Source of the DNA: Ehretia macrophylla
Taxonomy: Eukaryota; Streptophyta; Magnoliopsida; Boraginales; Ehretiaceae
DNA length: 64,000 bases
Assembly (NCBI GenBank): GCA_037974665.1
Contig: CM075765.1
Coordinates: forward strand, 11,892,001-11,956,000
Reading direction: 5' to 3'
This document shows positions 48,340 through 59,993 of the stretch, in pieces. The position numbers were made by a program, and so were the translations under genes. Position 1 is the stretch's first letter. Each line of letters opens with the position of its first letter. The notes below the pieces were generated by a model. That model was not told the DNA's origin, did not search any database, and saw only the letters and a list, made by a program, of their open reading frames with translations.

Positions 48340-48643
48340 GTGCAGTTAGGACAACTACCTTGTGTGTCGTGTTGTTTAATGCGTATCTTGCTAAAGTTGG
48401 AAGTTGTTTGTGAGGATGGGACTTGATGTGTTTGTGTTCTATTTGGAGACCCTTGAGGTCTTTTATGTATTTTTGTATGGCTTGTTGGATTGTAAACTAA
48501 ATTAAGAACTTATGTGATTTGATAGAGTAGTTGGCATGTAATAGCTAAAGATAGACTTTATCATCTTTTGATTGCATGCTCGTGTGGTTATGTTTTGTCT
48601 AAGGCTCAGATGGCTTTAAGATTAAGAAAAATTGGACAGTTGA

Positions 48644-49239
48644 TGTAACGCCCCCGAACACGCACCCACGCCTGCAGGATACACCCCGCCCTTAACGGGT
48701 CCGAGCGTGCACCGAGGCCATGGCGTACGCACCCAGAGGCGCACTATGTGTAAATTGTCCGCTGTGGGGCCCATACCCCTCACGGTTTTGCTTTCCACGC
48801 AGCCACTGTCACGTGAAAACGCGTACACACGATATGAGGAGCGAACTCCTTATATCTAGTAGCCCAGTCTCGTCTGCGTCCGATGTGGGATGCGATTCCT
48901 CACATTCACCCCCCCTTAAGGAGGCCCGCGCCCTCGCGGGCTAACGGCACAAAGGACACGTCTGCTCTGATACCACCTTTGTAACGCCCCGAACACGCAC
49001 CCACGCCTGCAGGATACACCCCGCCCTTAACGAGTCCGAGCGTGCACCGAGGCCATGGCGTACGCACCCAGAGGCGCACTATGTGTAAATTGTCCGCTGT
49101 GGGGCCCATACCCCTCACGGTTTTGCTTTCCACGCAGCCACTGCCACGTGAAAACGCGTACACACGACATGAGGAGCGAACTCCTTATATCAAGCAGCCT
49201 AGTCTCGTCCGCGTCCGATGTGGGATGCGATTCCTCACA
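48644..49239 (-). mobile_element. TRIM (terminal-repeat retrotransposon in miniature), 596 bp
   Basis: Two LTRs of about 260 bp (48644-48904 and 48980-49239) flank only 75 bp. That core contains the polypurine complement CACCCCCCCTTAAG and GCTCTGATACCA (48964-48975), the initiator-tRNA primer-binding site complement. Perfect GTTGA duplications lie at 48639-48643 and 49240-49244. By eye the LTRs differ at about eight positions including one indel, so the insertion is fairly recent. It is much richer in GC and CpG than its surroundings. No gene is encoded, and no 5S-like block is seen, so it is not a Cassandra type. Confidence 0.95.
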
Positions 49240-49418
49240 GTTGAAGTTAGGGTGTTGGTATGGGGTTTTACTTGTTGTGGGCAGGTTTTGATTAGTCCTA
49301 TAAATAAGGGAAATCCCGTCCGTTTTACCTAAAAATCTCGTGGTCGGGTTTGGATTTGGGTTAAGTATAGCATGTTTAATAGCATTCCCGATCTCGTGAG
49401 AAGTTGGGTCGTTTTAGA

Positions 49419-50970
49419 AGTGGTATCAGAGCTATATAGCTCTCGACTGGGATAAAGTCTTTGGCCTGTTGGGTAGTGACCTCGAATTGTGTGCTTGTAA
49501 AATGTGTTACGTAGATAGAGTAATATATGTGACTTATGTGCTAAGTATGTTAATGTGTTATGCGCTCGGAATGTGTGAAGTTGTGTACTAATGTTAGTGT
49601 TATGTACTTGTGTCTATTTTATGGTTTAAAAGGCCTTGTATGATTATATGATCATGTGATTGATTAATTGATTAGGTGTAAGATTGTTTAAGTGAATAGC
49701 CTGCTAGCATGTAGATAAGAACATGAAGACTCTATTGCATAGGTATATGTGCTAATGACATGTCTAGATTTTCTTGTAAACTTAGTGCATTGTATGTGGT
49801 TATGTGAATAATATGTCTTAAGTGTAAATGTTTGCCTATATGTGTTATATGATTATCTATAATATTGCTATTTCTTTTGGTACGGAGGTGAGGAGAAGAG
49901 GTAGTTAGATGAAGTTCTTAGGCAGGGTACTGTGGTGGCAGGGAGTGAGTTGTAATTATTGGCCTTGGTAGACAACTTGTTGTTTGCATGTTATTCATGT
50001 CTAGATCAAAAGGGATAGGCTTTCTTAGTCAAATCTTTGCATGATCATTAGCCTAGGAAAAAGGGAAATTATCTTTTGTGTGTAGTGTTAATTTTACATG
50101 TTGATTTCATGTTATTATGTGATAATTAAGCTTATGTGCATACTTGCTTGCCCGAATGACTAGATTAACCTTTAGCTGTCTCTTGAAGTTGCATGCAGAG
50201 TATTTAAATTGTTTATTTTATGTTTAACCCATTGCATCCATGCATTGTCCCCTTGAATTGGTAAGTAAACATTATCCCTGAAGAGATGGCAATTGATGGT
50301 TTACTTAAAGATGTGGACCGGTGAAAGAGAATAGTGGCTCAGTTGACTATCGGAAGTTAGTGGAAGGGATTTAATGCTCGGAGGTTATGTCCTGTAAGCG
50401 GCCGCTAGTGTTCATCTTCGACAATCTTTCTTGACATTCTCTTCTGCCTTGAAACTTGATTATTGGAATTCTTATAGGTTCTCGGGAATTTCTTGGTATT
50501 ATTTATGTAGTACTTTATGCCTGAAACTCCTACTTGGAAGTTTATATTCAAGATGTTCAGCTGGTGTTCTTAACATGGACTCCTACATGGATTTCTTATT
50601 TGGGACTTCATACATGGCATTCCTTGATACTTTGCTGAGTATCTATCAGTATGCGGGAATCATTCTCGGGATTCAGTTCAAGTTCATCTTCAATGTTTAC
50701 ATACAGGCTTCTTCTTGGTATTTTCTTAGTATTTCATAGCTGGTACTGTTGTAAGGGCCTTTATTTGTCTACCTTGCTTGGAACTTCGTCGGTAGGGTTC
50801 TTTTGAGATTTTTACCGGATTTCTTGGCAATCTTAATACGAGTATTCTTGCTAGTTCTCCTGGACAAAGTACTTCTTGGCTTCAAGTTCGACTAGAGTAG
50901 CTACTATTATGGAGGATTCTCTTTGAGCCTAAGAAATTGCAAGGACGCAATTTTTGTAAGGAGGGAAGAA
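49419..50970 (+). other. Non-coding internal region with primer-binding site and polypurine tract
   Basis: TGGTATCAGAGC at 49421-49432 is an exact primer-binding site and overlaps a 16-bp palindrome, AGAGCTATATAGCTCT. From about 50420 to 50930 the sequence is a decayed repeat series (phrases such as CTTGGAA, GGAATTCTT, TTCTTGG, CTTCATAC), the sense counterpart of that in 38589-45591. The end reads GCAAGGACGCAATTTTTG and then the polypurine tract GTAAGGAGGGAAGAA at 50956-50970. No gag or pol is seen. Confidence 0.75.
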
Positions 50971-53135
50971 TGTGATGCCTGAGATTTCCCATCACGTCAT
51001 ACGTAACTGTTGCATATCCGTTTGATCAATTTTATGTGCAGTTCTATTTCTTGCTTCTATGCTTTATTAGTGGTTACCATTCATAAAAAAATCCAACTGT
51101 CTAAATTGCTTAGTTTAATATTTTTCCTAGATAATATAACTTATTAAAGGAATCAAAAACTTGTAGTTTTGGGCTTTGGAGGTCAGGAACATGCATTTGG
51201 AAAATGATTTGCGCTTCGTTTGAATAGTGTAACATTGGTGAAATAAGTTTTAATTAGTTAGCAATTATAGGAGTTTTTAACATGGTTTGACTAAGTTTTA
51301 GCTAGCAATTGACTTTTATTAAAACACCTACACATACATGTATATCTAATATACCTCATATACATGCAATTAGCTCAAAAAACAATTCAAGAAAACCCTA
51401 AAATGTCATCCCCTACCCGTCGACCATAAGAAGGAAAAAAAGAGGAAAAAACTTTGCTCAATCATTGCATCTTGGTCTCTTAGCTTGATTTTGTAGGATC
51501 TTTGGAGCACCTAGAAGTATCACCACCTTGCCAAAACCTTGTACAAGTGCAGGAGTTGCATAATTTTCATGTTTTAAGTTTATGTTAATTGTATGAAATT
51601 CTTGAATTGTTGATTATAGCTATGTTAATTAGTTATTGATGCTTGATATACAATCTCTAGAGCTCACAGAACTCTCTCTTATAGTTTGATAACAATCTCA
51701 ATGATTGAAAGCTTGATTTGCACAAAGAAGATGATGAATAATGAGGAATTTTAGGGTTTTGATATAACTGGCTATTTAGAGTGAATTGATACTTCTTTTA
51801 GGTGCTCTAGATATTAATGAAACTAGTTAGAAGCTCACGTGTAGTTAATTTGCCTAGATTTGAGTTAAAATGCAAAATTAGCTAACTTTCAAAAGGTAGT
51901 TTTTCACGTAACGTAATCCAAGCATGTTTGGACTTTAGATTAGGTATCCTTGGGGCATGGAAGCACTTTTGTTGCTTTCGTTGTGTTAAATTGGGGTCCG
52001 AATATGGTAAGTGTACTTAAAACCTGCTCGGGGCCTTCCCCAGCTTTTGCCTCCAAAACGGATTTTTAGGGCTTTCATAGATGTCTTTTGATGTCCTTCG
52101 AAATGTAGAATGATTGGATTTTATTTTTGGAGCCTTAAATTTCATATGAAAGAAGAATTGCATAGTTAAAGAAAGGGGAAAAGGCATAAAAGGATACCTT
52201 TGTACTTATAAGTCTTTGTAGTTGTGTTGTTATGTGTTTATATGTTTGTCTAGGGTATAATTGAGCAAACTAAAGAGTTTGTGGAAAGAATATGTCATTT
52301 GTCTCTTTTATGGTTATATCGTTAAATTGCGTATAATGGCTTATATTGTGGCTAATTGCGAGGGCAGCCTATTTTGTCATCCCTCTTATGTGTTACTTGG
52401 AAATCTTGGCTCTCGTGAACTTGATTTAGGGTTGTGCAACCTATTCAGGCATGGTAGTGTCGAGTAATACGGGCGGTATCGGGCTTACCGTGCTCCCTCA
52501 ACTACTATAGTTTCCCAGTCCTTATCTCGTTGATGCATACTCCCCTACCCTAGAGGCGTGGTTCATCTTGTTGGGGCATACAAACCTACCTCGGGAGATT
52601 ATGGGTCGTACGATCAGGGTACATCCGGAGTACCCTATTTGAAGAAGTAGGGGGTTTGTCGACACTTGCTTGAAGATCTTGGTTCGTGGCTCATGATTGA
52701 AGTCAAAAGTGGAACCGTATCCTTTTTATACGTGGTTAAATACTTGTCTAATTAGCTTTGTTATTTTGTTTTATTATTGTTACTATCTTTGTTGATCTCA
52801 TGGAAGCACTCACCGTTTTACTGCATCATCTTCCTCACTAAGTAACTTTGATTACTCATTCCTCATTTTAACATGTTTCAGGTGGAGTTATGACAACTAC
52901 ATTGTGTGTCATGTTGTTGAATGCATATCTTGCTGAGGTTAGAAACTGTTTGTGAAGATGGGAGTTGATGTGTTTGTGTTCTGTTTTGAGACCCTTGAGG
53001 TCTTGTATGTATTTTTGTATGGCTTGTTGGATTGTAAACTTAATTAAGGACTTATGTGATTTGATAGAGTAGTTGTCATGTAATAGCTAAAGATAAACTT
53101 TATCGTCTTTTGATTACATATTCGTGTGGTTATGT
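50971..53135 (+). repeat. 3' LTR (visible part)
   Basis: It starts TGTGATGCCTGAGATTTCCC and is collinear with the 5' LTR until GTGGTTATGT at 53135, where element B starts. The TATA-like CCTCATATACATG is at 51355-51367. Confidence 0.88.
51547..52881 (+). other. Predicted LTR leader intron (3' LTR of 46430-53135)
   Basis: The donor position reads GTGCAGG at 51547 (GTGAGGG in the partner) and the acceptor AACATGTTTCAG/G ends at 52881; length is 1335 bp. Hairpin 2 is 52616-52636 (AGGGTAC/GTACCCT). Hairpin 1 near 52838-52858 has lost some pairs. Confidence 0.5.
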
Positions 53136-54521
53136 TGATCGCGTCGTTGAACGATCAATAATAAAGGGTAAAAAATAAAGCAACGACAATATAGATTAAA
53201 TTCCTCTTTGACCACGCGTATGGCTACTCAAGGGTCATCCTCAGGGAATTGGGATGATTGCTAAGAATTCATAAAGCAGAAGAGTAAATTCAATTGGTTA
53301 AGATTTGAATGACTACTGACTGACAAAACAAATAAAGACTAACTAACGGCAATTCCTAATTTTAACACAGTAAAGCTTGGGGTGTACTATGGTAAATGGA
53401 GCGATTTGGGATGTTAGTCGCCTACTTACTGTTAACTGTGTTCTGGGATTCGGGTTTCGCCAATTAAGTGAAAAAGACTAGGCTACAAGCTATAATCATA
53501 GGTTAGATTAGTTAAGGGGTGTCGAAGTATAACCTATCTTTAAGGCATAGATTATCATTCGCCTAGCCTATACTAATTAACTCAAGATATTCTTAATCTC
53601 TAATTGAGTTTAATAGGCATAGACTATCACGATAGATTGCCTATCTCAACTAAACCCAATTATAAATTAGGATTATGATGCCAATTCGTACCCCTAAAAT
53701 CTACAAGATTCAATGGCAGAAGAGTAGGAATTCTTGAAATACAAAACTATAACTACAAGTTCGTAGATGATAGATCAAGAAATCCAAATCCAATAATCCC
53801 TGTGTAAATCGATAGAATTGAAACATGAATCCCAACAGAGTATTTAGTAAATGGTTAACTGCTACCCCAAACCATGGGGTTTAGTGTGACGACATGCTAG
53901 CAAAAGTTAAAGGCAAGATAAAGAAAAATAGTTCAAGAAAGCAGAAAACTAGTCTGAGAAAACTCATGTGTTGAAGATGGTGATGATGCTTGGTAGAGCT
54001 TCTTGGATCTTGTTTGCTTCAATCTTGGCTAAAATTCGTGTTCTTCCTTCTTCTAGCAATAAATGAAGGCTCCCTTTTATGTTTAGGGTTAGGAAAAATT
54101 TTCCAAAAGCTGAAAATAAACGTTTAAATAAGAAAATAGGCTTGGTCAAAACATAAGTTGACCAAGCCCTAAGTTGCACGTTTGCAGCGTTGCTGAATCT
54201 CCCAACCTACTCGTGCAGGTTCTTGAGTTGTTTGCTGGAGTTCAGTTGATTGATTACTTGCTTGACAACCTGCTCAAGCAAGTTCTTGAACTTCTTTGTT
54301 GGGCTTCAGTTGCTCGAGTAACTCCATAGCTGCTCAAGCAGCTTCACACAACCTTCTATGCACATTTGCTCTTGTTCGTTCCTCTCGTGTCCCATTCTTT
54401 CCCATAGCACTGAGAACCTGCAAAAAACAAGAAATCTCTTGAATGTGCTAAAGGTCCTAATAATTAGATTACATATCGTGCGCCAAAGAATAGATTTAGA
54501 CATAAAATTATGAACTCATCA
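53136..54521 (-). repeat. Athila-type element B, 3' LTR
   Basis: It starts TGATCGCGTCGTTG and ends GAACTCATCA (1386 bp), followed by ACACCCCCAAACC, the polypurine tract complement at 54522-54534. The order of landmarks matches 11816-13347. Confidence 0.85.
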
Positions 54522-55738
54522 ACACCCCCAAACCCACTCTTTGTTTGTCCTCAAGCAAAGGAACAACGACAATCGACCTAAGACAAGACAACAAGTTAAT
54601 ACCAAGCAGATAATGAGACATGTTTGTGGTTCAAGCAAGCACACAACGGGTGCACAAGTCAACTTTCTTCCATCACACCCCATAATCAGTACGTAGTGGT
54701 GCCCACTATTTGGGCCAGTTTAAGCACCTCAAGACAAAATATAAAGATAAAAAAAAAATGGAGTCCACAAAACTTTGCTAGACCTAGAGTAATTCCGCCC
54801 CCATGCCACCCTCCCTTGTTACATTCAAACTGTGGTCCAAAGAATACAAGTGATGTTCCTCAAACAAAAGTGTACAATATTTTTTTATTTTTTATTTTTT
54901 TATTTGCAAACTTACTGGTTAGGTCCCCCGTGTAGCGAGGTTTCAATCAGTGACTCCCAGCCACTTAAGGCTTAAGGCACTAGGTGAAGAACACCTCTCA
55001 AATTTACTAGCTCGAGTTTCCCAACCACCTACACACAACCAAAAGCCAAACACACTGTCCCTTGTCTAAATGCATGGTTCCATATGGCTTTCTTGGTGTC
55101 CCATGTAATGGGCTTTCGAATCAACAATCCCAACCAATGTGGTTTAGGTTGTTAGGCTTTGAAAGGCCCTATGCGTATCTTATTTGCCCGAGACACCAAA
55201 GCTCGAAACCAGCACATTTTATTTCGCTCTTTTTTTTTTTGATTTTGTTGATTTGGTTGATTTTTTTTTTGTGTGCACAAGTAGGTCCATTCTATCTGTT
55301 GCATGTAAAGGGAACACATTGTACCTACAATCAGAGTTCAAGTATAACATGACAGAACAACAATCAAGCAAACGTCCTACCAAGTCTAGCGCAGGCTTAC
55401 GTACCTAATACTCCTACCTTTATAAGATAGCCTTGTGCTACTTACAGAATAGAAACACTACTCAAGGACACATAAATAAAGGGCATAGCAAGAGATGAAC
55501 TAGGGCACCCTGAAAAAGAAAATGATCGTAGCACAAATAGTCTCATTATTCACTTGGGGTCAACCATGTTGTGCAAAAAAAAAAAATGATTCAAATAGGT
55601 CGCTAATATTGATTATGCACAACCCTTTGTACCCCCAAACCCAAGTCTTGCAGTGTTCCCACTGCATGGAAAATGAAGTAAACTAAGGAGGTGCAAAGGG
55701 AGAAGAGAGGAAAATAAAAAGAAACGAAACAACATGGG
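54522..55738 (-). mobile_element. Athila-type element B, 3' non-coding region, distal part
   Basis: It starts with the polypurine complement and TTGTCCTCAAGCAAAG, shared with element A. The stretch 55060-55210 (CCCATGTAATGGGCTTTCG, then CCCGAGACACC) corresponds to element A 13820-13930. Poly-T runs occur near 54880 and 55230. It is non-coding. A second ACCCCCAAACCC box is at 55631-55642. Confidence 0.7.
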
Positions 55739-57101
55739 TGTGATAACCCGAACCCGACATGCACTTAAAGGCATTTAATTGCATTTAACTAAGTGACATC
55801 TTAAATGTTGGCATTGAATTTGTGTTTATTTTTAGTTAAACATTTATTTGTAGTTTTACTTTCATATTTCTTTTAGAAGTAACTAGAATAATACCTGAGC
55901 TAATCATATTAACAGAATATCAACTACTTTTCATATTTGTGTGAATCGGTTTTTTTTTTCTTGCACTTAAATGCTCAGATTTCAATTAAATGAAAAGTAG
56001 CTCCGAGCCGGAGTAAATTTTAAACTATAATACTTTTCAAAAATGATATATTTCTTAGATTCTTTGAGATTTAATTGTTATTTCTTTGTTGTCGCAACGT
56101 GCATTGCATATCGAGAGCGATAGTTAGAGAGCGGTTCCTAGTCCTCAACAAATAGTGAAAACTAGTGTTTGGTGTCTTAAATTTTATATTTTAATTATTG
56201 TTAGCTAGAATTAATATTACATTAGTTGTTTTAGCTTTAAAATGCATAAAATAAGCTAGTTTGACCAACCTAAGTGAGCATTGACCAAGCCTTGACCATT
56301 TTGACCTTGTGCCATCTTTTAATAGCCTAAAATAGCATAAAATAAAAGAAAAAACATACCTGAACAAAAAACAAGCAGGGCCGAAAATGAGGGAGAAGAA
56401 AAAAAGAAAAATTCAACTTCAAATCTTCGATTCTTCGCGTGAGCTTGCACGGGGTGGTTTCCGAGGCATCCTACGAGGTTTTCCTAGCGTCTAGGAGCGT
56501 CTAAGGAAATGTCATGTTAGCTGGAAGTTCGTGATTATGTGACAGTTCGTGCCTGAAGAGTTGTTTTGCATGCCTATGTGGCTTGAGTTGTCAAAGATGC
56601 AAAGATATATGCTTTCATATGTTGTATGTATTTATTGTTAAAAGAAATGTAATTTAAATTTAGCTAAGTAGTTGAGGTAAATTAATAAGCTAGTTTCTGT
56701 AATCAGTTAGCATAGCTTAACTTCAATGCCTGTTGTAAAGTCCAAAGGAAAAGAGCTAGAATGGCATAATAGTTTATTTTATGCAGTAGCTTAGTATGGT
56801 TTAATTGTCTAGTTAAAATGTACTTGTCAAAATGAAAAGAGATAGGTTAGCTTTTAAATTAGAAATGTATGTATACTTGCTAAGTTTAATTGTTAAGAAC
56901 CAAGGCTCGGATGGCCTTGAGGTGTTTGTATGGTTGGACTCGGTGTTGGTCCACTTATATGCTGTCGCAGGTTTTACATTTCGCCTAGAAATAGGGGAGA
57001 CTCCGTCCGTTTTCTCTGAAAATTTATGCTCGGGTTTGGTTTGAGTTGTGATTAGATCGATTGATAGAACTCCCGGTCTCGAGAGGGATCGGGGTGTTAC
57101 A
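55739..57101 (+). mobile_element. Solo LTR lacking the predicted intron (1.36 kb); family of 38589-45591
   Basis: It starts TGTGATAACCCGAACCC and ends CGGGGTGTTACA, with perfect ATGGG duplications (55734-55738 and 57102-57106). Its first 767 bp match the LTR part before the donor (773 bp in 38589-41196) and its last 596 bp match the part after the acceptor. The join between 56505 and 56506 reads GTCTAAG/GAAATGTCATGTTAG, exactly donor exon to acceptor exon. The TATA-like box is weak (TCTTTTAATAG near 56316). Confidence 0.88.
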
Positions 57102-57360
57102 ATGGGAGCCATTGCAGCAACATGACAACTCAAGAGTAGGAGAAGTACTAGCATGGTTCCACAATAATCCAATCCCTTACAAAGAGCACTAGCAAAACAG
57201 GTATAACAAAATTAGCCAAGCAAAACACAATATAGAAGGCCTATAAGATTGTACATACGTAAGTTGTCAACAATACAAGCCATGGTAGAAGCAACCAAAC
57301 AAAATAAGACACTGCACCCAATAACGCTAAAAGAAACAAAGAACAATGGAAAGTAAACGA

Positions 57361-58608
57361 CTATGATACTTCCAATTCATGGCCTCCTCCCAAATACATT
57401 ATAGACAAAACAACCATTGGGATGAGCCAAGCTGGCGAAGGGAGCCAGGCGGACGGGCGGTGGGATGATACACCCGTGTTGCGCAAGCTAGTTACATCCT
57501 TATGAAGAGTGTCTGCACGGATATTCACCGCCCGTAGCTGCTCACTGAAATGATCAAATCTCTTGTCCACATGCTTACGGAACACAATAAGGTACTTTAC
57601 TATAGTCGCGGAAGGCCCACTGGATCCCATAGCAAAACTAGAGCTCGGGCCTACTGATGTGATCGCCCTATCCTGTTGTTCATCCTGTGCTAGTGCTCTC
57701 GTTCCATTCCTTGGAGGTCTCGCCAAATGCACCGCCACCCCGCTAGCTATCCTATCACACTGGTATTGAAAGTCAGCATATGTGTATGTGAGCATCTCAA
57801 ACTGTTCCCCTTTCTTCAACGACGAAGCAGGGCACCCCATCATCTTGAGTAAATGAATGATCAAGCGCGGATAATACAAATAGGTAGCCCGATGCTCCTC
57901 CTCAGAGATTGTATGCCTGGCTGACAACATCAACTCCACTATGAACTCCCCTACATTAAATAGTTGTCTGACCGTCAACCAATACAGGATGTGCAGAAAG
58001 AGTAAAGATTGCTTATTCTCATGTCCGATCGGGTGTAAGTTCTTCCTAGCGATAATGTCCAGAAGCCACATATGGCGGGGGAGATGAGAACGGTAGTATT
58101 GGCCTGTGCCTCCTTCAGGACATAGGGGAAACACCTGTCGCTGAAAGTTGGATGTCAATGCAGGAGGTGAGTGGAAAGGGAGGTGTGCACCCCAAAGCTC
58201 GTCCAATGTAAGTCCTAAATACACTGCCGTAACATGCTCAGTAGTAAACTCATAAGAGCTCCCGTTGATCTCACACACATAAGTGAACTTAGTATATCTG
58301 GTCCATTCGCATGAGTCCTTTTCCCAATCTCCCGTTGGACTTGTCATGTGGAGGGAGAAGTAAAATTGGAGCATGATATCGGGGTACACCAACTTGGTAC
58401 CTTTGACACGTGTGAGAAAGGGCTACTTCTAAGCATTTATTATTGCCAAGGCATGTGCAGTGTCGGGCTTGTCCTTAAAGGACTTCAGATAAAAAATCAT
58501 CTCTAACTTAATGGAGGCATCGTCAAATTGGGACCATTTACTTCACAACAAAACTCTGGCGGCTGTCGGAAAATGAGGCTTGTTGACACGACGACGTGGA
58601 GGAACCAT
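57361..58608 (-). pseudogene. Env-like / putative plant transposon protein ORF of Athila-type element B
   Basis: Read from an ATG at 58608 (MVPPRRRVNKPHF) one frame runs about 415 codons to 57361 with three stops near its start (one TGA, then TAG-AAG-TAG), after which 343 codons are open. It contains VYPDIMLQFYFSLHMTSPTGDW, YEFTTEHVTAVYLGLTLDE, then RHMWLLDIIARKNLHPIGH and LYYPRLIIHLLKMMG. This wording resembles the 'putative plant transposon protein' domain (PF20167, from memory) common 3' of pol in Athila elements. It may have a C-terminal hydrophobic segment (PMVVLSIMYLGG) but no clear signal peptide. Function is unknown; 'env-like' refers to position. Confidence 0.6.
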
Positions 58609-59957
58609 ATATGCACAATGGAAAGTCACAAGACCACAAAACAAATTAGTAAATTGTAGTGATGGGATCGGGGCCATGTCTAGAAAAATGGTACTTGCAA
58701 AAGTTGGACCCAGTATACGAAAAATTCGACATTATAACCGCCACGCAAGAGCATACAAGTAGTCCCATGAACCCCCAAACCTATTTGACACCACATCAAT
58801 TCAAAAATGGCCAAGTAAGTAATCAAGAAGATGAACAATTATAATCCTTGGCATCAATTCAAAAAAAATCAACCACTGTCGAATCACCACCCCAAAGTAT
58901 GTATGCAACCCATGACATATAGGGCAATCTTAAATTTGCAAGCTTAAAGGCACAATAGGAAAAACTCTATATCAAACATAAATTCCTACCTCATGAACAA
59001 AGTCCCCAAGCCAAAACCATATCAAACCCATATCACCAAAACTACACAGTGTATATAATTCATGAGTAACGCCAAATTGGAGCACAATTCTACCAATAGG
59101 TCATGATTTAGAGAGACCGATATCACTTGTGTGCGAAAAAAATTCAAGGTAGACATGGCACATATCAAACCCCATAAACCCTCAATCTTGCAAATAATTA
59201 ATTAATTACGCAAATTGCAATTACCTCCAAGCCAAAGATAGACCCAACATTCATGAAAAATAAAAAATAAAATAAAAAATATAAAGGTTCGCAAGAAAAA
59301 AAACAATAAAAGAATAAAAATAAATAACAAGAAATAAAAAGAAAGGGACTTGAAAGAGGGAGAAAAGGAAAAGAGGGCATACTTTGGCAAGACGAGTGGA
59401 GAGAGAGAGAGAGTGTATGTGTGTGTGTGTGTGTGTGTGGTAACATGTGTATAAGTTGAGAGAAAAAAAAGAAGATGAGAAGGGATTTGGGGTTTTAGAG
59501 TTTTTGAGGTTTTAAAAGGAAAAACAAAAGAAATAGAACAGCCCGCGGGCTGTTCAGCGTTTTGTTTAAATTGATTTTTATTTTATTTTTTATATTTTTT
59601 ATTTTTATTTTTTTAAAGTAACAATGAAGCTGCTCGAGCAGCTATTGCTAGTTGCTCGAGCAGGGGCAAAGAGCGTTCTTTGCCTGGCACAAGCAGCTAA
59701 GCAAGTTGCTTGAGCGACTGGCACCTTTTTTTTAATTATTATTTTGATTTTTTATTATTTTTATCTTTTTGATTTTGATTTTGATTTTGATTTTGATTTT
59801 TTTTTATTTTGATAAAACAACTGAAAACTCAACAAAGAACAAACAAACAAAACTAAACCAAAATGACAAAACAAATAGAAGAGTAGAGAAAACATGAGGA
59901 AAAACAAATAATTAAAACCATTAGAGAAGAAAAGAAAAACAAGAAAAGTAGTTTTTT

Positions 59958-59993
<36 letters not shown>

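Larger units (their letters stand above)
46430..49418 (+). repeat. 5' LTR (about 2.39 kb without the TRIM)
   Basis: It starts TGTGATGCCCGAGATTTCCC and ends near GTCGTTTTAGA, just before the primer-binding site at 49421. A TATA box CCTTATATACATG is at 46814-46826. Confidence 0.88.
46430..53135 (+). mobile_element. Non-autonomous LTR retrotransposon (LARD-like), 3' LTR cut by Athila-type element B
   Basis: The 5' LTR 46430-49418 holds a TRIM. The internal region 49419-50970 is non-coding and is followed by the 3' LTR from 50971 to 53135. The LTRs match along their visible length, both starting TGTGATGCC and both carrying donor, conserved core and acceptor in the same order. The 3' LTR stops at TATGT where element B begins; the corresponding place in the 5' LTR is near 48597, so the rest probably lies beyond the window. 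It encodes no protein. Confidence 0.88.

Noticed and set aside
48964..48975. tRNA-like match GCTCTGATACCA (also 42978-42989 and 49421-49432)
   Set aside because: These are retrotransposon primer-binding sites complementary to a tRNA end; no tRNA gene surrounds them.
48644..49239. TRIM as a Cassandra element
   Set aside because: No 5S rRNA-like promoter block was seen in the LTRs.
48622..49332. Repeated small ORFs in the TRIM
   Set aside because: They are duplicates because the two LTRs are duplicates; the GC-rich LTR simply lacks stops.
53136..53140. Reading the end of the 50971 LTR at 53135 as a natural LTR end
   Set aside because: The partner LTR continues for several hundred bases past the matching point (about 48597), and a new LTR beginning TGATCGCG starts here.
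59771..59800. Regular short repeat that might suggest a CRISPR-like array
   Set aside because: It is a perfect GATTTT microsatellite without spacers; the window is a plant nuclear genome.
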